Notes: generated by a model from the sequence alone, not told the origin. Shown: positions 1-9,107, counted from the stretch's first letter. The stretch is 64,000 bases of DNA from Lachnospiraceae bacterium (GCA_024693845.1 JAILKJ010000003.1:16028-80027), one strand, 5' to 3'. A program made the numbers and translations.

Positions 1-2
1 TG

Positions 3-443
3 TTATCCCTTGGTATGGTCGGTGCCCTTTCCATCGTTCGTTTCCGTGCAGCGATCAAGGAGCCCATGGAAATTGTGTTCCTTTTCTGGGCTTTGGCAGT
101 AGGTATCGTGATCGGCGCCGGTATGATCCCGCTTGCAGTGATCGGCTCAGGTATCATCGGTGTGATCCTGTTACTCTTTGCTAACCGCAAGCTTCACAAT
201 ACTCCTTATATTCTGATCGTAAACTGCGCAGATGAGAAGACAGAAGAGAGCGCCATGAACATCATTGAGAAGTCCGTTGACAAGTATCTGGTTAAGTCTA
301 AGACCGTAAATAGCGCCGGCATAGAGCTGACTGCAGAGATCCGTGTAAAAGACGCGGCAACAAGCTTCGTAAACAGGATCAGTGAGATCAACGGTGTCTC
401 CGGTGCTACGCTCGTTACCTTTAACGGTGAGTACATGTCCTGA
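3..443 (+). CDS. DUF4956 family membrane protein (5' end outside window)
   Basis: The reading frame is already open at the first codon of the window (LSLG precedes the first Met), so the ATG at 15 is probably internal and the gene is truncated by the window edge. The visible part has the DUF4956 hallmark GALSIVRFRAAIKEP, then two hydrophobic segments (about residues 20-40 and 42-58), then a soluble C-terminal domain of about 80 residues. In Lachnospiraceae, DUF4956 proteins are usually encoded between a VTC-type polyphosphate polymerase domain protein and a CotH protein. The CotH gene follows here after 15 bases, so one operon is likely. The molecular function is not established. Confidence 0.8.
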   Translation, partial: LSLGMVGALSIVRFRAAIKEPMEIVFLFWALAVGIVIGAGMIPLAVIGSGIIGVILLLFANRKLHNTPYILIVNCADEKTEESAMNIIEKSVDKYLVKSKTVNSAGIELTAEIRVKDAATSFVNRISEINGVSGATLVTFNGEYMS

Positions 444-458
444 AAGGGGGGCGTGACT

Positions 459-2705
459 ATGGTTGCGAACAAGCATATTACGAAGATCGTTTTTGCGATC
501 ATGGCAGTGGCGGTTGCACTGTGTTTACTTGCGATCACCATGTCGGACAAGTTGAATGTCATGCTCGGCGGCACCGGCGTGACGATGGAGTATGAAACCA
601 AGCTTTTCGATACGGATGAGATCATCAGCATAGATATTCAGATGGATGAAGAGGAATGGGAGGAAATGCTCGCTAACTCTACATCGGAAGAATACTACGT
701 CTGTGATGTGGTGATAAACGGTCAGACGGTGCGCCAGGTGGCTATCCGTCCCAAGGGCAATACCTCCCTTTCTGCGATCGCTAAAGATCCCGACAGCGAC
801 AGATATTCCCTCAAGCTGGAGTTCGATCATTTCGTGGAAGGTCAGACCTGCTTCGGGCTGGATAAACTGATTCTGAATAATAACTACGCAGATGCCACCA
901 ACATGAAGGAAGCCATTATCTACGATATGTTCCAGTATATCGGCGCAGATGCTTCCCTGTACAATTATGCGACGGTTTCTCTGAACGGAGAATATCGCGG
1001 AGTATATCTGGCGCTGGAAGGTGTTGAGGACAGCTTCTTCTTAAGAAACTATGGCACCCAGGACGGAGAGCTTTACAAGCCTGATTCCATGGAGATGGGT
1101 GGCAAGAAGATGTCCGGATTCGGCGGCGGTTTCCCGGGTGGGAACTTCGGTGGGGAGTCGCGCTCAAGCCGATCCAACAATACATCAGGTACGTCGACGG
1201 ATTCGAAGAGTGCAGAAGATACCTCGGGAGGTGAGGCGCCGGCATTCGGCGACTTTGATCCATCAAACATGCCTCAGATTGGTGATTTCGATCCCTCGAA
1301 CATGCCTCAGATTGGTGATTTCGATCCCTCCAATATGCCGGAAGGCTTCGGCCCCGGTAGAGAAACAAACGATGAGACGAAATCTTCGGATGATAATTCT
1401 CAAGCTGGATCAACCGGCGATACGAAGGAAGCGGGTGATTCATCTGATAGTAGTTCGGATAAGGCTTCCGGCAGACCGGAGATGCCCGGCGGCGGTAAAG
1501 GCGGCTTCTCCATGGGCGTCAGTGGAGCCAACCTGAACTATACGGATGATGATCTGGACAGCTACTCGACTATCTGGGATGGTGAGATCACCGAGACCAG
1601 CAAGGGCGACCACAGGAGAGTGGTAACGGCTCTTAAGAACATCAGCGAAGGCACGGACCTTGAGAAATATATGGATGTGGATAACATCCTCAAATACATG
1701 GCAGTGCATACCTTCTCGGTAAACATGGACAGCCTTTCCGGTACGATGGCCCATAATTACTATCTGTATGAGTATGACGGTCAGCTGAACATCTTCCCCT
1801 GGGACTACAACCTTTCCCTCGGCGGAATGACCATGGGAAGCAGCGGCGCCACGGATATGGTCAATGATGCTATCGATACCCCGTTCCAGAGCACGGAATT
1901 CTTCGATGCCCTTCTGGAGAACGAAGAGTATCTTGCCAAGTATCATGAATATCTGAACCAGCTGGTAGAAGAGTATGTATATGGCGGCAGATTTGAAGAG
2001 GTCTATAACCGCATCCGCAGTCAGATCGACAGCCTGGTGGATACCGATCCGACAGCCTTCTACAGCTATGATGAGTATGATGCAGCTGCAGAAACGCTCT
2101 ATGAGACAATTCAGCTTCGTGCTGAGAGCATTCGCGGCCAGCTCGACGGAACGATTCCTTCGACGGACGACGGTCAGAAGCAGGATTCCTCGAACCTCGT
2201 AGATGCTTCGCATATCGACGTTACGGTCATGGGTCAGTTTGATATGGGCGGCGCCATAGAAAAAATGAACGCGGAGGTTACCGGAGAGGATACGGAGAGT
2301 GAGAGCGTAGCAGTTCTTGACGCTACAACTGCCGTTATAAATGTATCAGATATAGCTGGCAACAGCACTCTGATTGAGTATGGAACCTCAGGGGGAACAG
2401 TGGGGGAAATTGATAAGCAAGTGAGTGCTTCAACAGAGGAAAACAAAACTGTGGATGAGAAGAATGCGAGTGAGACGAGTGAATCGAGTGATTCATCAGA
2501 CGCAAGACCTTCCTTCGGGCCGGGTGGTCAGGGATTCGGTGGTGGCAATTCTCCGGATTTCGCGGGGATGAGTGGACAGACATCGAATCAGACACGAAAC
2601 AACCTGATCCTGTTCGGAGCCTTGTTCGCCGGTATGTTGATCGCTCTTGTGGCTTGCAAACTGATCAAACGCAGAAAGCCGCTGAAAAAGGCGGAATCGG
2701 TATAA
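459..2705 (+). CDS. CotH kinase family protein, membrane anchored
   Basis: The protein has 748 residues from ATG 459. The track starts at GTG 453, but the GAAAGGGGGG ribosome site (442-451) is spaced correctly only for ATG 459. It has an N-terminal membrane segment (about residues 8-28) and a CotH domain with RPKGNTS, the LNNNYADATNMKEA block and the PWDYN motif that holds the catalytic Asp in CotH kinases. A Gly/Ser/Asp-rich insertion splits the domain and contains three 11-residue GDFDPSNMPQI-like repeats. A low-complexity GPGGQGFGGG stretch precedes a C-terminal membrane helix and basic tail. CotH proteins phosphorylate spore coat proteins in Bacillus; the substrate here is unknown. The two-helix layout suggests an extracytoplasmic domain tethered at both ends. 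Confidence 0.85.
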   Translation: MVANKHITKIVFAIMAVAVALCLLAITMSDKLNVMLGGTGVTMEYETKLFDTDEIISIDIQMDEEEWEEMLANSTSEEYYVCDVVINGQTVRQVAIRPKGNTSLSAIAKDPDSDRYSLKLEFDHFVEGQTCFGLDKLILNNNYADATNMKEAIIYDMFQYIGADASLYNYATVSLNGEYRGVYLALEGVEDSFFLRNYGTQDGELYKPDSMEMGGKKMSGFGGGFPGGNFGGESRSSRSNNTSGTSTDSKSAEDTSGGEAPAFGDFDPSNMPQIGDFDPSNMPQIGDFDPSNMPEGFGPGRETNDETKSSDDNSQAGSTGDTKEAGDSSDSSSDKASGRPEMPGGGKGGFSMGVSGANLNYTDDDLDSYSTIWDGEITETSKGDHRRVVTALKNISEGTDLEKYMDVDNILKYMAVHTFSVNMDSLSGTMAHNYYLYEYDGQLNIFPWDYNLSLGGMTMGSSGATDMVNDAIDTPFQSTEFFDALLENEEYLAKYHEYLNQLVEEYVYGGRFEEVYNRIRSQIDSLVDTDPTAFYSYDEYDAAAETLYETIQLRAESIRGQLDGTIPSTDDGQKQDSSNLVDASHIDVTVMGQFDMGGAIEKMNAEVTGEDTESESVAVLDATTAVINVSDIAGNSTLIEYGTSGGTVGEIDKQVSASTEENKTVDEKNASETSESSDSSDARPSFGPGGQGFGGGNSPDFAGMSGQTSNQTRNNLILFGALFAGMLIALVACKLIKRRKPLKKAESV
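1248..1346 (+). repeat. Three tandem 33-bp coding repeats in the CotH gene
   Basis: Units at 1248-1280, 1281-1313 and 1314-1346 encode GDFDPSNMPQI, GDFDPSNMPQI and GDFDPSNMPEG. The reading frame is kept, so copy number could vary by slippage or recombination without breaking the gene. Confidence 0.9.
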
Positions 2706-2723
2706 CCGTTAACTGAATAAATG

Positions 2724-2752
2724 TTGCAATAACTAACAACTCCTGCTATTAT
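2724..2752 (+). promoter_or_regulatory. Putative promoter of the XRE-dehydrogenase gene, embedded in a hairpin arm
   Basis: TTGCAA (2724-2729), 17 bases, then TATTAT (2747-2752). The -10 box lies inside the left arm of the inverted repeat at 2738-2807. Transcripts starting near 2759 would lack that arm. Confidence 0.5.
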
Positions 2753-2811
2753 GAAGCTGATGCAAACAAAAAGATTGACGCTATCAGCAACATAATAAGC
2801 AGGAGTTTTTT
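2738..2811 (+). promoter_or_regulatory. Long hairpin covering the ribosome site of the XRE-dehydrogenase gene
   Basis: The left arm 2738-2763 pairs with 2780-2807 through 24 base pairs, broken by a 2x2 internal loop and two single-base bulges, around a 16-base loop. The right arm contains the AGGAG ribosome site (2801-2805). Six T residues (2806-2811) separate it from ATG 2812, so the geometry also fits an intrinsic terminator. It could end CotH transcripts, hide the ribosome site on readthrough RNA, or be a DNA operator for the encoded XRE domain. Confidence 0.75.
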
Positions 2812-4344
2812 ATGAGACAATTATCCCTTCAGAAGCTTTCCTATACCGTAGCAAACCGTAGAAAGGCCCTGGGTCTGTCACAGACTGCCCTTTCCGAGAA
2901 GTCGGGTATCAACCGTTCGATCCTCTCCAGACTGGAATCCGGAACCTACAGTCCTTCCGTTGACCAGCTCTTGGTTCTTTCCGAGATTCTGGGCTTTGAG
3001 ATTTCGGATTTGATCGAGAACGGAAGCGGGGATGAGGCTGATGGAAGGAAAGCAGCTGCTAACAATCCCGACAAGACGAAGGTCGGAAGAAAGAAGATCG
3101 CCGTTGCTGGAACCGGCTATGTTGGCCTATCCCTTGCTGTATTGTTAGCACAGCACAACGATGTGACGGCAGTGGACATTGTGCAGGAGAAGGTGGACCT
3201 TTTAAATGAGCACAAAAGCCCCATACGTGATGAGTATATTGAAAAGTACCTTTCGGAATACCGGGAGAGGGGCCTTTCTTTAAAGGCAACAACGGACGGC
3301 GCAGCAGCCTATTCCAAGGCGGATTTCATCATCGTATCCGCACCCACCAACTACGATCCCAGGAATGATTTTTTTGACTGCTCGGCAGTGGAAGCCGTTC
3401 TTTCTCTGGTTAAGACTTCATGCAAAAATCGTAAGAAAAAACCTACGGTGGTCATCAAATCAACGATTCCCGTGGGCTACACGGCGCAGGTGCGTCAGAA
3501 GTTAGACATGGATAACATTATCTTCAGTCCGGAGTTTCTTCGGGAATCCAGAGCGCTGTATGACAATCTCTATCCCAGTCGTATCATTGTGGGCTCGGAT
3601 GATGCCAATATGCCTGCGGCAAAGGAGTTTGCAGCCCTTTTGGAACAAGGGGCCATCAAAACCGATATACCCATACTTTTCATGAATACTACGGAAGCAG
3701 AGGCAACGAAGCTCTTCGTGAACACCTATCTGGCCCTTCGCGTCAGCTATTTCAACGAGCTGGATACCTATGCTGAGGTGAAGAATCTTAAAACGGCGCC
3801 CATCATAAAAGGGGTTTGCCTGGATCCCCGGGTGGGGGATTTTTACAACAATCCTTCCTTCGGATATGGCGGCTACTGTCTGCCGAAGGACACCAAGCAG
3901 CTGCTGGCTAACTATCAGGATGTGCCGGAGAATCTCATTGAAGCCATTGTTGAGAGTAACCGCACCAGGAAGGATTTCATTGCGGACAGGATCCTGGATA
4001 TCGCCGGTGCTTACGGTCACAGCGATCCCTATTCCAGCGACAGAGAGATCCTGCAGAAGGATGTAGTGGTGGGCGTATACCGACTGACGATGAAGTCCAA
4101 CTCCGACAACTTCCGCCAGTCCTCGATCCAGGGGGTTATGAAGCGTATTAAGGCTAAGGGGGCCAAGGTGGTGATCTATGAACCGACCCTGGAGGACGGA
4201 TCCACTTTCTTCGGATCGTTAGTTGTGAACAACTTAAAGAAGTTCAAGAAAATGTGCGGCTGCATCATCGCCAACCGCTATGATCCGATCCTGGATGACG
4301 TGGAGGATAAGGTATATACGAGAGATCTGTTCAGAAGGGATTAA
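2812..4344 (+). CDS. UDP-glucose/nucleotide-sugar 6-dehydrogenase fused to an N-terminal XRE helix-turn-helix domain
   Basis: The protein has 510 residues. Residues 1-68 form a Cro/C1-type helix-turn-helix ([20 protein letters not shown], ending at SDLIEN). A short linker follows, then a complete nucleotide-sugar dehydrogenase: NAD-binding GTGYVGLS near residue 101, the STIPVGYT segment, SPEFLRES, and the catalytic cysteine in YGGYCLPKD near residue 360. The family oxidises UDP-glucose (or a related sugar) to the uronic acid with NAD for polysaccharide synthesis and normally begins directly with the Rossmann fold. The SD AGGAG fits ATG 2812. The fusion suggests an enzyme that can bind DNA, perhaps its own hairpin promoter region; this is inference. 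The exact sugar substrate is uncertain. Confidence 0.88.
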   Translation: MRQLSLQKLSYTVANRRKALGLSQTALSEKSGINRSILSRLESGTYSPSVDQLLVLSEILGFEISDLIENGSGDEADGRKAAANNPDKTKVGRKKIAVAGTGYVGLSLAVLLAQHNDVTAVDIVQEKVDLLNEHKSPIRDEYIEKYLSEYRERGLSLKATTDGAAAYSKADFIIVSAPTNYDPRNDFFDCSAVEAVLSLVKTSCKNRKKKPTVVIKSTIPVGYTAQVRQKLDMDNIIFSPEFLRESRALYDNLYPSRIIVGSDDANMPAAKEFAALLEQGAIKTDIPILFMNTTEAEATKLFVNTYLALRVSYFNELDTYAEVKNLKTAPIIKGVCLDPRVGDFYNNPSFGYGGYCLPKDTKQLLANYQDVPENLIEAIVESNRTRKDFIADRILDIAGAYGHSDPYSSDREILQKDVVVGVYRLTMKSNSDNFRQSSIQGVMKRIKAKGAKVVIYEPTLEDGSTFFGSLVVNNLKKFKKMCGCIIANRYDPILDDVEDKVYTRDLFRRD

Positions 4345-4350
4345 AAACTG

Positions 4351-4378
4351 TTGTAAATTGCCGCGGATATGGTATGAT
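4351..4378 (+). promoter_or_regulatory. Putative sigma-A promoter of icd
   Basis: TTGTAA (4351-4356), 16 bases, TATGAT (4373-4378), with an ATGG extension before the -10 box. Confidence 0.5.
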
Positions 4379-4445
4379 TGTGAGAGTGTGAGGCAAGGGA
4401 GCTTCCGCGGAAAATTCAAATATGATAGTTCCCAAGGAGGTAAGT

Positions 4446-5651
4446 ATGGCTAAAATTGCAATGACCACCCCGCTGGTGGAAATGGACGGAGATGAAATGA
4501 CGAGGATCCTCTGGAAGATGATCAAGGACGAGCTTTTGCTCCCTTACGTTGATCTGAAGACAGAGTATTATGATCTTGGCCTGGAGCATAGAAACGAAAC
4601 CGATGATCAGGTTACCCGTGACAGCGCTGAGGCGACCAAGAAGTACGGCGTGGCTGTTAAGTGTGCGACCATCACCCCGAATGCGGCAAGAATGGATGAG
4701 TATCATCTCAAAGAGATGTGGAAGAGTCCCAACGGAACCATCCGTTCCATGCTGGACGGAACCGTTTTCCGCGCACCCATCATTGTTAAGGGCATCGAGC
4801 CCTGCGTGCGCAACTGGGAAAAGCCCATTACCCTGGCTCGTCACGCATACGGCGATGTTTACAAAAATGTTGAGATCGCAGCAAATGGCCCCGGTAAGGC
4901 TGAGCTGGTATTTACCGCAGCTGACGGCACCGAAGAGAGAAAAGTGATCCACGAGTTTGACGGCCCCGGTGTGATCCAGGGCGTTCATAATACGAAGAAG
5001 TCCATCGAGAGCTTCGCAAAGGCTTGCTTTAATTATGCCCTTGATACGAAGCAGGATCTGTGGTTTGCAACCAAGGATACGATCTCCAAGACTTATGATC
5101 ATACCTTCAAGGATGTATTCCAGGAGATCTTTGATGCGGATTACAAGGAGAAGTTCGATGCGGCAGGCATTATCTACTTCTATACGCTGATCGATGATGC
5201 TGTAGCCCGCGTTATGAAGGCAAAGGGCGGCTTTATCTGGGCCTGCAAGAACTATGACGGCGATGTGATGAGTGATATGGTTTCCTCCGCCTTCGGTTCT
5301 CTTGCCATGATGACCAGTGTTCTGGTATCTCCCGCAGGCGTATACGAGTACGAGGCTGCTCACGGAACCGTACAGCGTCACTATTATAAGCATCTGGCAG
5401 GAGAGGAGACCTCCACCAACTCCGTGGCTACCATTTTTGCATGGACCGGCGCCCTTCGTAAGCGCGGCGAGCTGGATGGCAACAAGGATCTGATGGCTTT
5501 TGCAGACAAGCTTGAGAAGGCTACCATCGATACCATCGAGAGTGGACGCATGACCAAGGACCTTGCGCTGATAACTTCCCTGAAGGACGTAACCGTACTC
5601 AACAGTGAGAACTTCATCAAGGAGATCCGCAAGACCCTTGAGGCGATGTGA
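4446..5651 (+). CDS. icd: NADP-dependent isocitrate dehydrogenase, eukaryotic/type II class
   Basis: The protein has 401 residues from ATG 4446, chosen over the upstream track start because AAGGAGG (4434-4440) is correctly spaced. It converts isocitrate to 2-oxoglutarate and CO2 with NADP. It matches the about 400-residue eukaryote-like homodimeric class rather than the E. coli class: [12 protein letters not shown] at the N-terminus, [18 protein letters not shown] for isocitrate binding, the DD metal ligands in LIDDAVAR, and [14 protein letters not shown] for NADP. It is monocistronic, with its own promoter and a strong terminator. In a fermentative anaerobe it probably supplies 2-oxoglutarate for glutamate synthesis. 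No other TCA-cycle gene is adjacent. Confidence 0.96.
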   Translation: MAKIAMTTPLVEMDGDEMTRILWKMIKDELLLPYVDLKTEYYDLGLEHRNETDDQVTRDSAEATKKYGVAVKCATITPNAARMDEYHLKEMWKSPNGTIRSMLDGTVFRAPIIVKGIEPCVRNWEKPITLARHAYGDVYKNVEIAANGPGKAELVFTAADGTEERKVIHEFDGPGVIQGVHNTKKSIESFAKACFNYALDTKQDLWFATKDTISKTYDHTFKDVFQEIFDADYKEKFDAAGIIYFYTLIDDAVARVMKAKGGFIWACKNYDGDVMSDMVSSAFGSLAMMTSVLVSPAGVYEYEAAHGTVQRHYYKHLAGEETSTNSVATIFAWTGALRKRGELDGNKDLMAFADKLEKATIDTIESGRMTKDLALITSLKDVTVLNSENFIKEIRKTLEAM

Positions 5652-5688
5652 GGATCCTACCGGATGGTTTATTAGCTCATAAAGAGAC

Positions 5689-5727
5689 GCCTCCCCTGTT
5701 GGCAGACAGGAGAGGCATTTTTATTTT
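5689..5727 (+). terminator. Rho-independent terminator of icd
   Basis: GCCTC-CCTGT (5689-5700) pairs with ACAGG-GAGGC (5706-5716), followed by ATTTTTATTTT. It lies between the convergent icd and aroC genes and could act weakly on the minus strand too. Confidence 0.9.
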
Positions 5728-5774
5728 CGCTTATTACTTCTCTTATCGAGAAAGTTCAGCAACGCTACGAGCAG

Positions 5775-6875
5775 TCAGGAATACACCTTCATCAGGTTCT
5801 CTAGCTTTGAGGACATGTTGCCCATGAGCAGGTCCAGGATGGTAAGTGCGGTCATGCACTCGACTACGACTACGGCGCGGGGGACGATGACGGGATCGTG
5901 GCGCCCGGTGATGGTCAGCTCTGTAGGTGTGCCGTCCTGAGTGACGGTCTGCTGGGGCTGATAGATGGAAGGGGTGGGCTTGATGTGAGCCCTTATGATC
6001 AGATCGCTTCCGTCTGAGATGCCGGCCAGTGTTCCGCCGCTGTGGTTGGTGATCTTAACGATCTTGCCGTTCTCATCGGCGCTGAAGCCGTCGTTGTTTT
6101 CGCTTCCCTTAAGTTTTGCGGCATTGATGCCATCGCCGATCTCAACGGCTTTAACGGCGCCGATGGACATGAGGGCAGCTGCAAGGCGGGCATCCAGCTT
6201 ATCAAAAACAGGATTTCCGATACCGGGCATAAGCCCTTTGGTCACACATTCGATGACGCCGCCGGCGGAATCCCGTTTCTCAATGCAATCAGCCAGATAA
6301 GCTTCCGCTAACTGAGAGGATACGCGATCCGGCATGGCAGTAGGCGTCTCAAGGATGGCCTGCCTGTCAAAGCGGGCAGGATCGATGGAAACTGAGCCGA
6401 TGCTTTTGGTATAGGCAAAGATCTCAATGCCCAGCTCTCTAAGGATCTTGGCGGCAACTGCGCCTGCAGCCACGCGTCCTGCAGTCTCGCGGCCGGAAGA
6501 ACGTCCGCCTCCGCGATAATCCCTGAAGCCGTATTTTTCATCATAGGTATAATCCCCGTGTCCCGGACGATAGCAGCTTGCAATCTGGGAATAATCCGAT
6601 GAGCGCTGGGAGGTGTTGCGGATCAGAAGGGCAATGGGAGTGCCGGTGGTCTTACCTTCGAACACGCCAGAGAGGATCTCCACCTCATCAGCCTCCTTGC
6701 GCTGGGTCGTGATGGCGCTCTGACCCGGCTTGCGTCTGTCCAGGTACTTCTGTATATCCGATTCACTGAGCGAAAGCCCTGCGGGACAGCCGTCGATCAC
6801 GGCGCCAAGGCCGGGTCCGTGGGATTCTCCGAAGGTCTGTACTCTGAAGTTATTGCCGAAACTTGATCCGTTCAT
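5775..6875 (-). CDS. aroC: Chorismate synthase
   Basis: The protein has 366 residues. The track ORF extends 85 codons too far; the true ATG is at 6875-6873, preceded by GGGGAAAG, and begins MNGSSFGNNFRVQTFGESHG. It carries out the anti-1,4 elimination of EPSP to chorismate using reduced FMN. The family signatures GESHGPGLGAVIDGCPAG, GHGDYTYDEKYGFRDYRGGG and RSSGRETAGRVAAGA are all present, as is a C-terminal GRHDPVIVPRAV block. It is transcribed alone, divergently from the VanY-like gene. The aroA and tyrA genes of the same pathway lie 14 kb away as a separate unit. Confidence 0.97.
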   Translation of the reverse strand: MNGSSFGNNFRVQTFGESHGPGLGAVIDGCPAGLSLSESDIQKYLDRRKPGQSAITTQRKEADEVEILSGVFEGKTTGTPIALLIRNTSQRSSDYSQIASCYRPGHGDYTYDEKYGFRDYRGGGRSSGRETAGRVAAGAVAAKILRELGIEIFAYTKSIGSVSIDPARFDRQAILETPTAMPDRVSSQLAEAYLADCIEKRDSAGGVIECVTKGLMPGIGNPVFDKLDARLAAALMSIGAVKAVEIGDGINAAKLKGSENNDGFSADENGKIVKITNHSGGTLAGISDGSDLIIRAHIKPTPSIYQPQQTVTQDGTPTELTITGRHDPVIVPRAVVVVECMTALTILDLLMGNMSSKLENLMKVYS

Positions 6876-6932
6876 TTTTCTTTCCCCTGTAAGATGTAGA
6901 TTGACGATGTTTGTCTTGATTTCGTCTCGATT

Positions 6933-6962
6933 AGAATACCACAGATAGGCGATTTCGTACAA
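6933..6962 (-). promoter_or_regulatory. Putative sigma-A promoter of aroC
   Basis: On the minus strand: TTGTAC (6962-6957), 18 bases, TATTCT (6938-6933), with TGTGG immediately before the -10 box. Confidence 0.55.
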
Positions 6963-6976
6963 GGGCGACATTTTTA

Positions 6977-7006
6977 TTGTATCCTGCATGGATTGTGGTA
7001 TATACT
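6977..7006 (+). promoter_or_regulatory. Putative promoter of the VanY-like gene, abutting its start codon
   Basis: TTGTAT (6977-6982), 18 bases, TATACT (7001-7006), with TGTGG before the -10 as in the divergent aroC promoter. The predicted +1 is at about 7013, next to ATG 7014, so the mRNA may be leaderless. Confidence 0.45.
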
Positions 7007-7013
7007 GTATCTC

Positions 7014-7973
7014 ATGAGTAATATAAAGTATTGGCTGAAAAAAGCAGGGATCGCAGCTCTGCTCATAGTGGTGATGCTTTTCTGCAGCAGTATTTTCTAC
7101 CAGACGGGAAGTGCTGCGGATGAAAGACATATAGCGGAGTTTGAATGGGAAGCCATGTCGGATGACTGGACATCGGTTTACTACGAAGGAAGCGATGAGG
7201 CGAATGACGTGAATCTAAAAGATAAGGCTGATTCCGGAGAAGCGGCTGATTCGAAGGAAGCTACGGGCGAAGAGATCGATGCGTCAGAAGTCGGAAAGGG
7301 AACCTCCCTTCTCAGCTACTCGAAGATAAGCGCTGAGGAAGAGGAGGATGATCCTCTGGCGGCCTTCTCTTCAGATGACTGGGAGCTGATCCTGGTGAAC
7401 AAGCAGCATCCCATTCCGGATGACTACAGCTTTGAGTTGGGAAGTATCCACAACGGACTTCGGGTGGACAAAAGGATCACGGACAAGCTGGACGCCATGC
7501 TGAGTGCGGCGGCGGACGACGGAGTGCCGCTCCTTGTGATCTCGCCCTATCGAAACGGCGACAAGCAGAAGGATCTGTTTGATAAGAAGGTGAAACGGGC
7601 GCTGAAGAATGAGAAAAGCTACCTGGATGCCTATCGCGAGACGGCGCAGGCGGTGACGATCCCGGGCTCCAGTGAGCATGAGATCGGTCTTGCGGCGGAT
7701 CTGACAACGAAGGCGCATATCACCCTGGATGCGGAATATGCCGAGTCGGAGGGCGGAAAGTGGCTTGCCGCTAACTGCACCAGATTCGGTTTTATCCTGC
7801 GTTATCCTGTGGGAAAAGAGAAGATCACGGGCATTGAGTACGAGCCCTGGCATTTCCGCTACGTAGGCAGGGAGGCGGCCGAGTATATCACGGAGCATGA
7901 TCTGTCCTTAGAAGAGTTTGTAAGCCTTTTAAAGGAGCGGGAAAGAGCCATGGAGCAGGAGAAGAGTGAATGA
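7014..7973 (+). CDS. VanY/DacB-like D-alanyl-D-alanine carboxypeptidase (peptidase M15B), membrane anchored
   Basis: The protein has 319 residues from ATG 7014; the track start at TTG 6993 adds seven codons upstream. An N-terminal hydrophobic segment (about residues 10-28) acts as signal anchor. An acidic linker of about 90 residues precedes the M15B zinc peptidase domain, with SEHEIGLAADL near residue 221 (His and Asp zinc ligands) and EPWHFRYVG near 278 (catalytic Glu and third ligand His). It removes terminal D-Ala from peptidoglycan stem peptides outside the membrane. No ribosome site is visible upstream of 7014. The stop overlaps the tgt start by four bases, so translation is probably coupled. 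No vanR/S or other resistance genes are present, so a housekeeping wall role is likelier than vancomycin resistance. Confidence 0.88.
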   Translation: MSNIKYWLKKAGIAALLIVVMLFCSSIFYQTGSAADERHIAEFEWEAMSDDWTSVYYEGSDEANDVNLKDKADSGEAADSKEATGEEIDASEVGKGTSLLSYSKISAEEEEDDPLAAFSSDDWELILVNKQHPIPDDYSFELGSIHNGLRVDKRITDKLDAMLSAAADDGVPLLVISPYRNGDKQKDLFDKKVKRALKNEKSYLDAYRETAQAVTIPGSSEHEIGLAADLTTKAHITLDAEYAESEGGKWLAANCTRFGFILRYPVGKEKITGIEYEPWHFRYVGREAAEYITEHDLSLEEFVSLLKERERAMEQEKSE

Positions 7974-9103
7974 AATATACATTACTGAAAACGGAAGGAA
8001 GAGCCAAAAGAGCTCAGTTTGAAACCTGTCACGGCACGGTACAGACGCCGGTGTTCATGAACGTGGGAACGGTGGCTGCCATCAAAGGTGCCGTGGGAAC
8101 GGAGGATCTGGAGTCCATCGGGACGCAGATTCAGCTGTCCAATACCTATCATCTCCACGTAAGGCCAGGAGATAAGCTGATCCATGATCTGGGAGGACTC
8201 CATAAGTTCATGGTCTGGGACAAGCCGATCCTGACCGATTCCGGTGGATTCCAGGTCTTTTCCCTGGCTACCCTTCGAAAGATCAAGGAAGAAGGTGTTA
8301 CCTTCCGCAGTCATATAGACGGACATAAAATCTTCATGGGCCCCGAGGAGAGCATGCAGATCCAGTCGAACCTGGGATCCACCATCGCCATGGCCTTTGA
8401 CGAATGTCCCCCGGCTTTGGCGGAAAGAAGCTATGTGCAGCCCTCCGTGGACAGAACCACCAGATGGCTGGAGCGCTGCAGGACAGAGATGAAGCGGCTG
8501 AACAGCCTTCAGGATACAGTTAACCCCGAGCAACTTTTGTTTGGTATCAATCAGGGCGCCGTTTATTCCGATATCCGCATCGAGCATGCCAAAACCATCG
8601 CCGATATGGACCTTGACGGCTATGCCATCGGGGGTCTTGCCGTGGGAGAGAGCCATGAGCAGATGTATGAGATGATCGAGGCAGTCACCGAGTATCTGCC
8701 CAAGGACAAGCCTACCTATCTGATGGGAGTGGGAACGCCTGTCAACATCATCGAAGCGGTAGAGCGGGGCGTGGACTTTTTCGACTGTGTCTATCCTTCC
8801 AGAAACGGAAGACACGGACATGTCTACACCCATGACGGGAAGCTGAACCTGTTCAATCAGCAGTATGAGAGGGATATGCGGCCCATCGAGGAAGGGTGCG
8901 GCTGTCCTGCCTGCAGAAGATACAGCAGAGCTTACATCCGACACCTTCTGAAGGCCAAGGAAATGCTGGGGCTTCGCCTCTGTGTTCTCCATAACCTGTA
9001 TTTCTACAATCACCTGATGGAAGAGATCAGGATCTCCCTGGATGAGGAGCGATTTTCCTCCTTCAAAAAAGAGTTCCTGGAAAGGTATCAGGGGGAAAAA
9101 TAA
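7970..9103 (+). CDS. tgt: tRNA-guanine transglycosylase
   Basis: The protein has 377 residues, the usual length. It exchanges guanine-34 for preQ1 in GUN-anticodon tRNAs (Asp, Asn, His, Tyr), the first step of queuosine incorporation. DSGGFQVFSL holds the base-recognition region, GGLAVGE and FDCVYPSR hold the nucleophile segment, and the C-terminal CGCPACRRYSRAY...HNLYF carries the three Cys and one His zinc ligands. ATG 7970 overlaps the preceding stop (ATGA). queA, the next enzyme in the pathway, is in this window but 4.8 kb downstream, separated by 6S RNA, yihY and pheST. Confidence 0.97.
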   Translation: MKYTLLKTEGRAKRAQFETCHGTVQTPVFMNVGTVAAIKGAVGTEDLESIGTQIQLSNTYHLHVRPGDKLIHDLGGLHKFMVWDKPILTDSGGFQVFSLATLRKIKEEGVTFRSHIDGHKIFMGPEESMQIQSNLGSTIAMAFDECPPALAERSYVQPSVDRTTRWLERCRTEMKRLNSLQDTVNPEQLLFGINQGAVYSDIRIEHAKTIADMDLDGYAIGGLAVGESHEQMYEMIEAVTEYLPKDKPTYLMGVGTPVNIIEAVERGVDFFDCVYPSRNGRHGHVYTHDGKLNLFNQQYERDMRPIEEGCGCPACRRYSRAYIRHLLKAKEMLGLRLCVLHNLYFYNHLMEEIRISLDEERFSSFKKEFLERYQGEK

Positions 9104-9107
9104 GCAG

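Noticed and set aside
1248-1346. Possible CRISPR repeat array
   Set aside because: The repeats are adjacent without spacers, stay in the CotH reading frame and encode a protein repeat; no cas genes are near.
7982-9013. Long antisense ORF (343 codons) opposite tgt
   Set aside because: Shadow of the tgt codon pattern; no ribosome site, no recognisable domain. The same applies to long ORFs opposite icd (4416-5393), pheT (12817-13908), leuS (42220-43305), the FtsW-type gene (49762-50883), EF-G (23132-24007) and the hybrid kinase (17614-18447).
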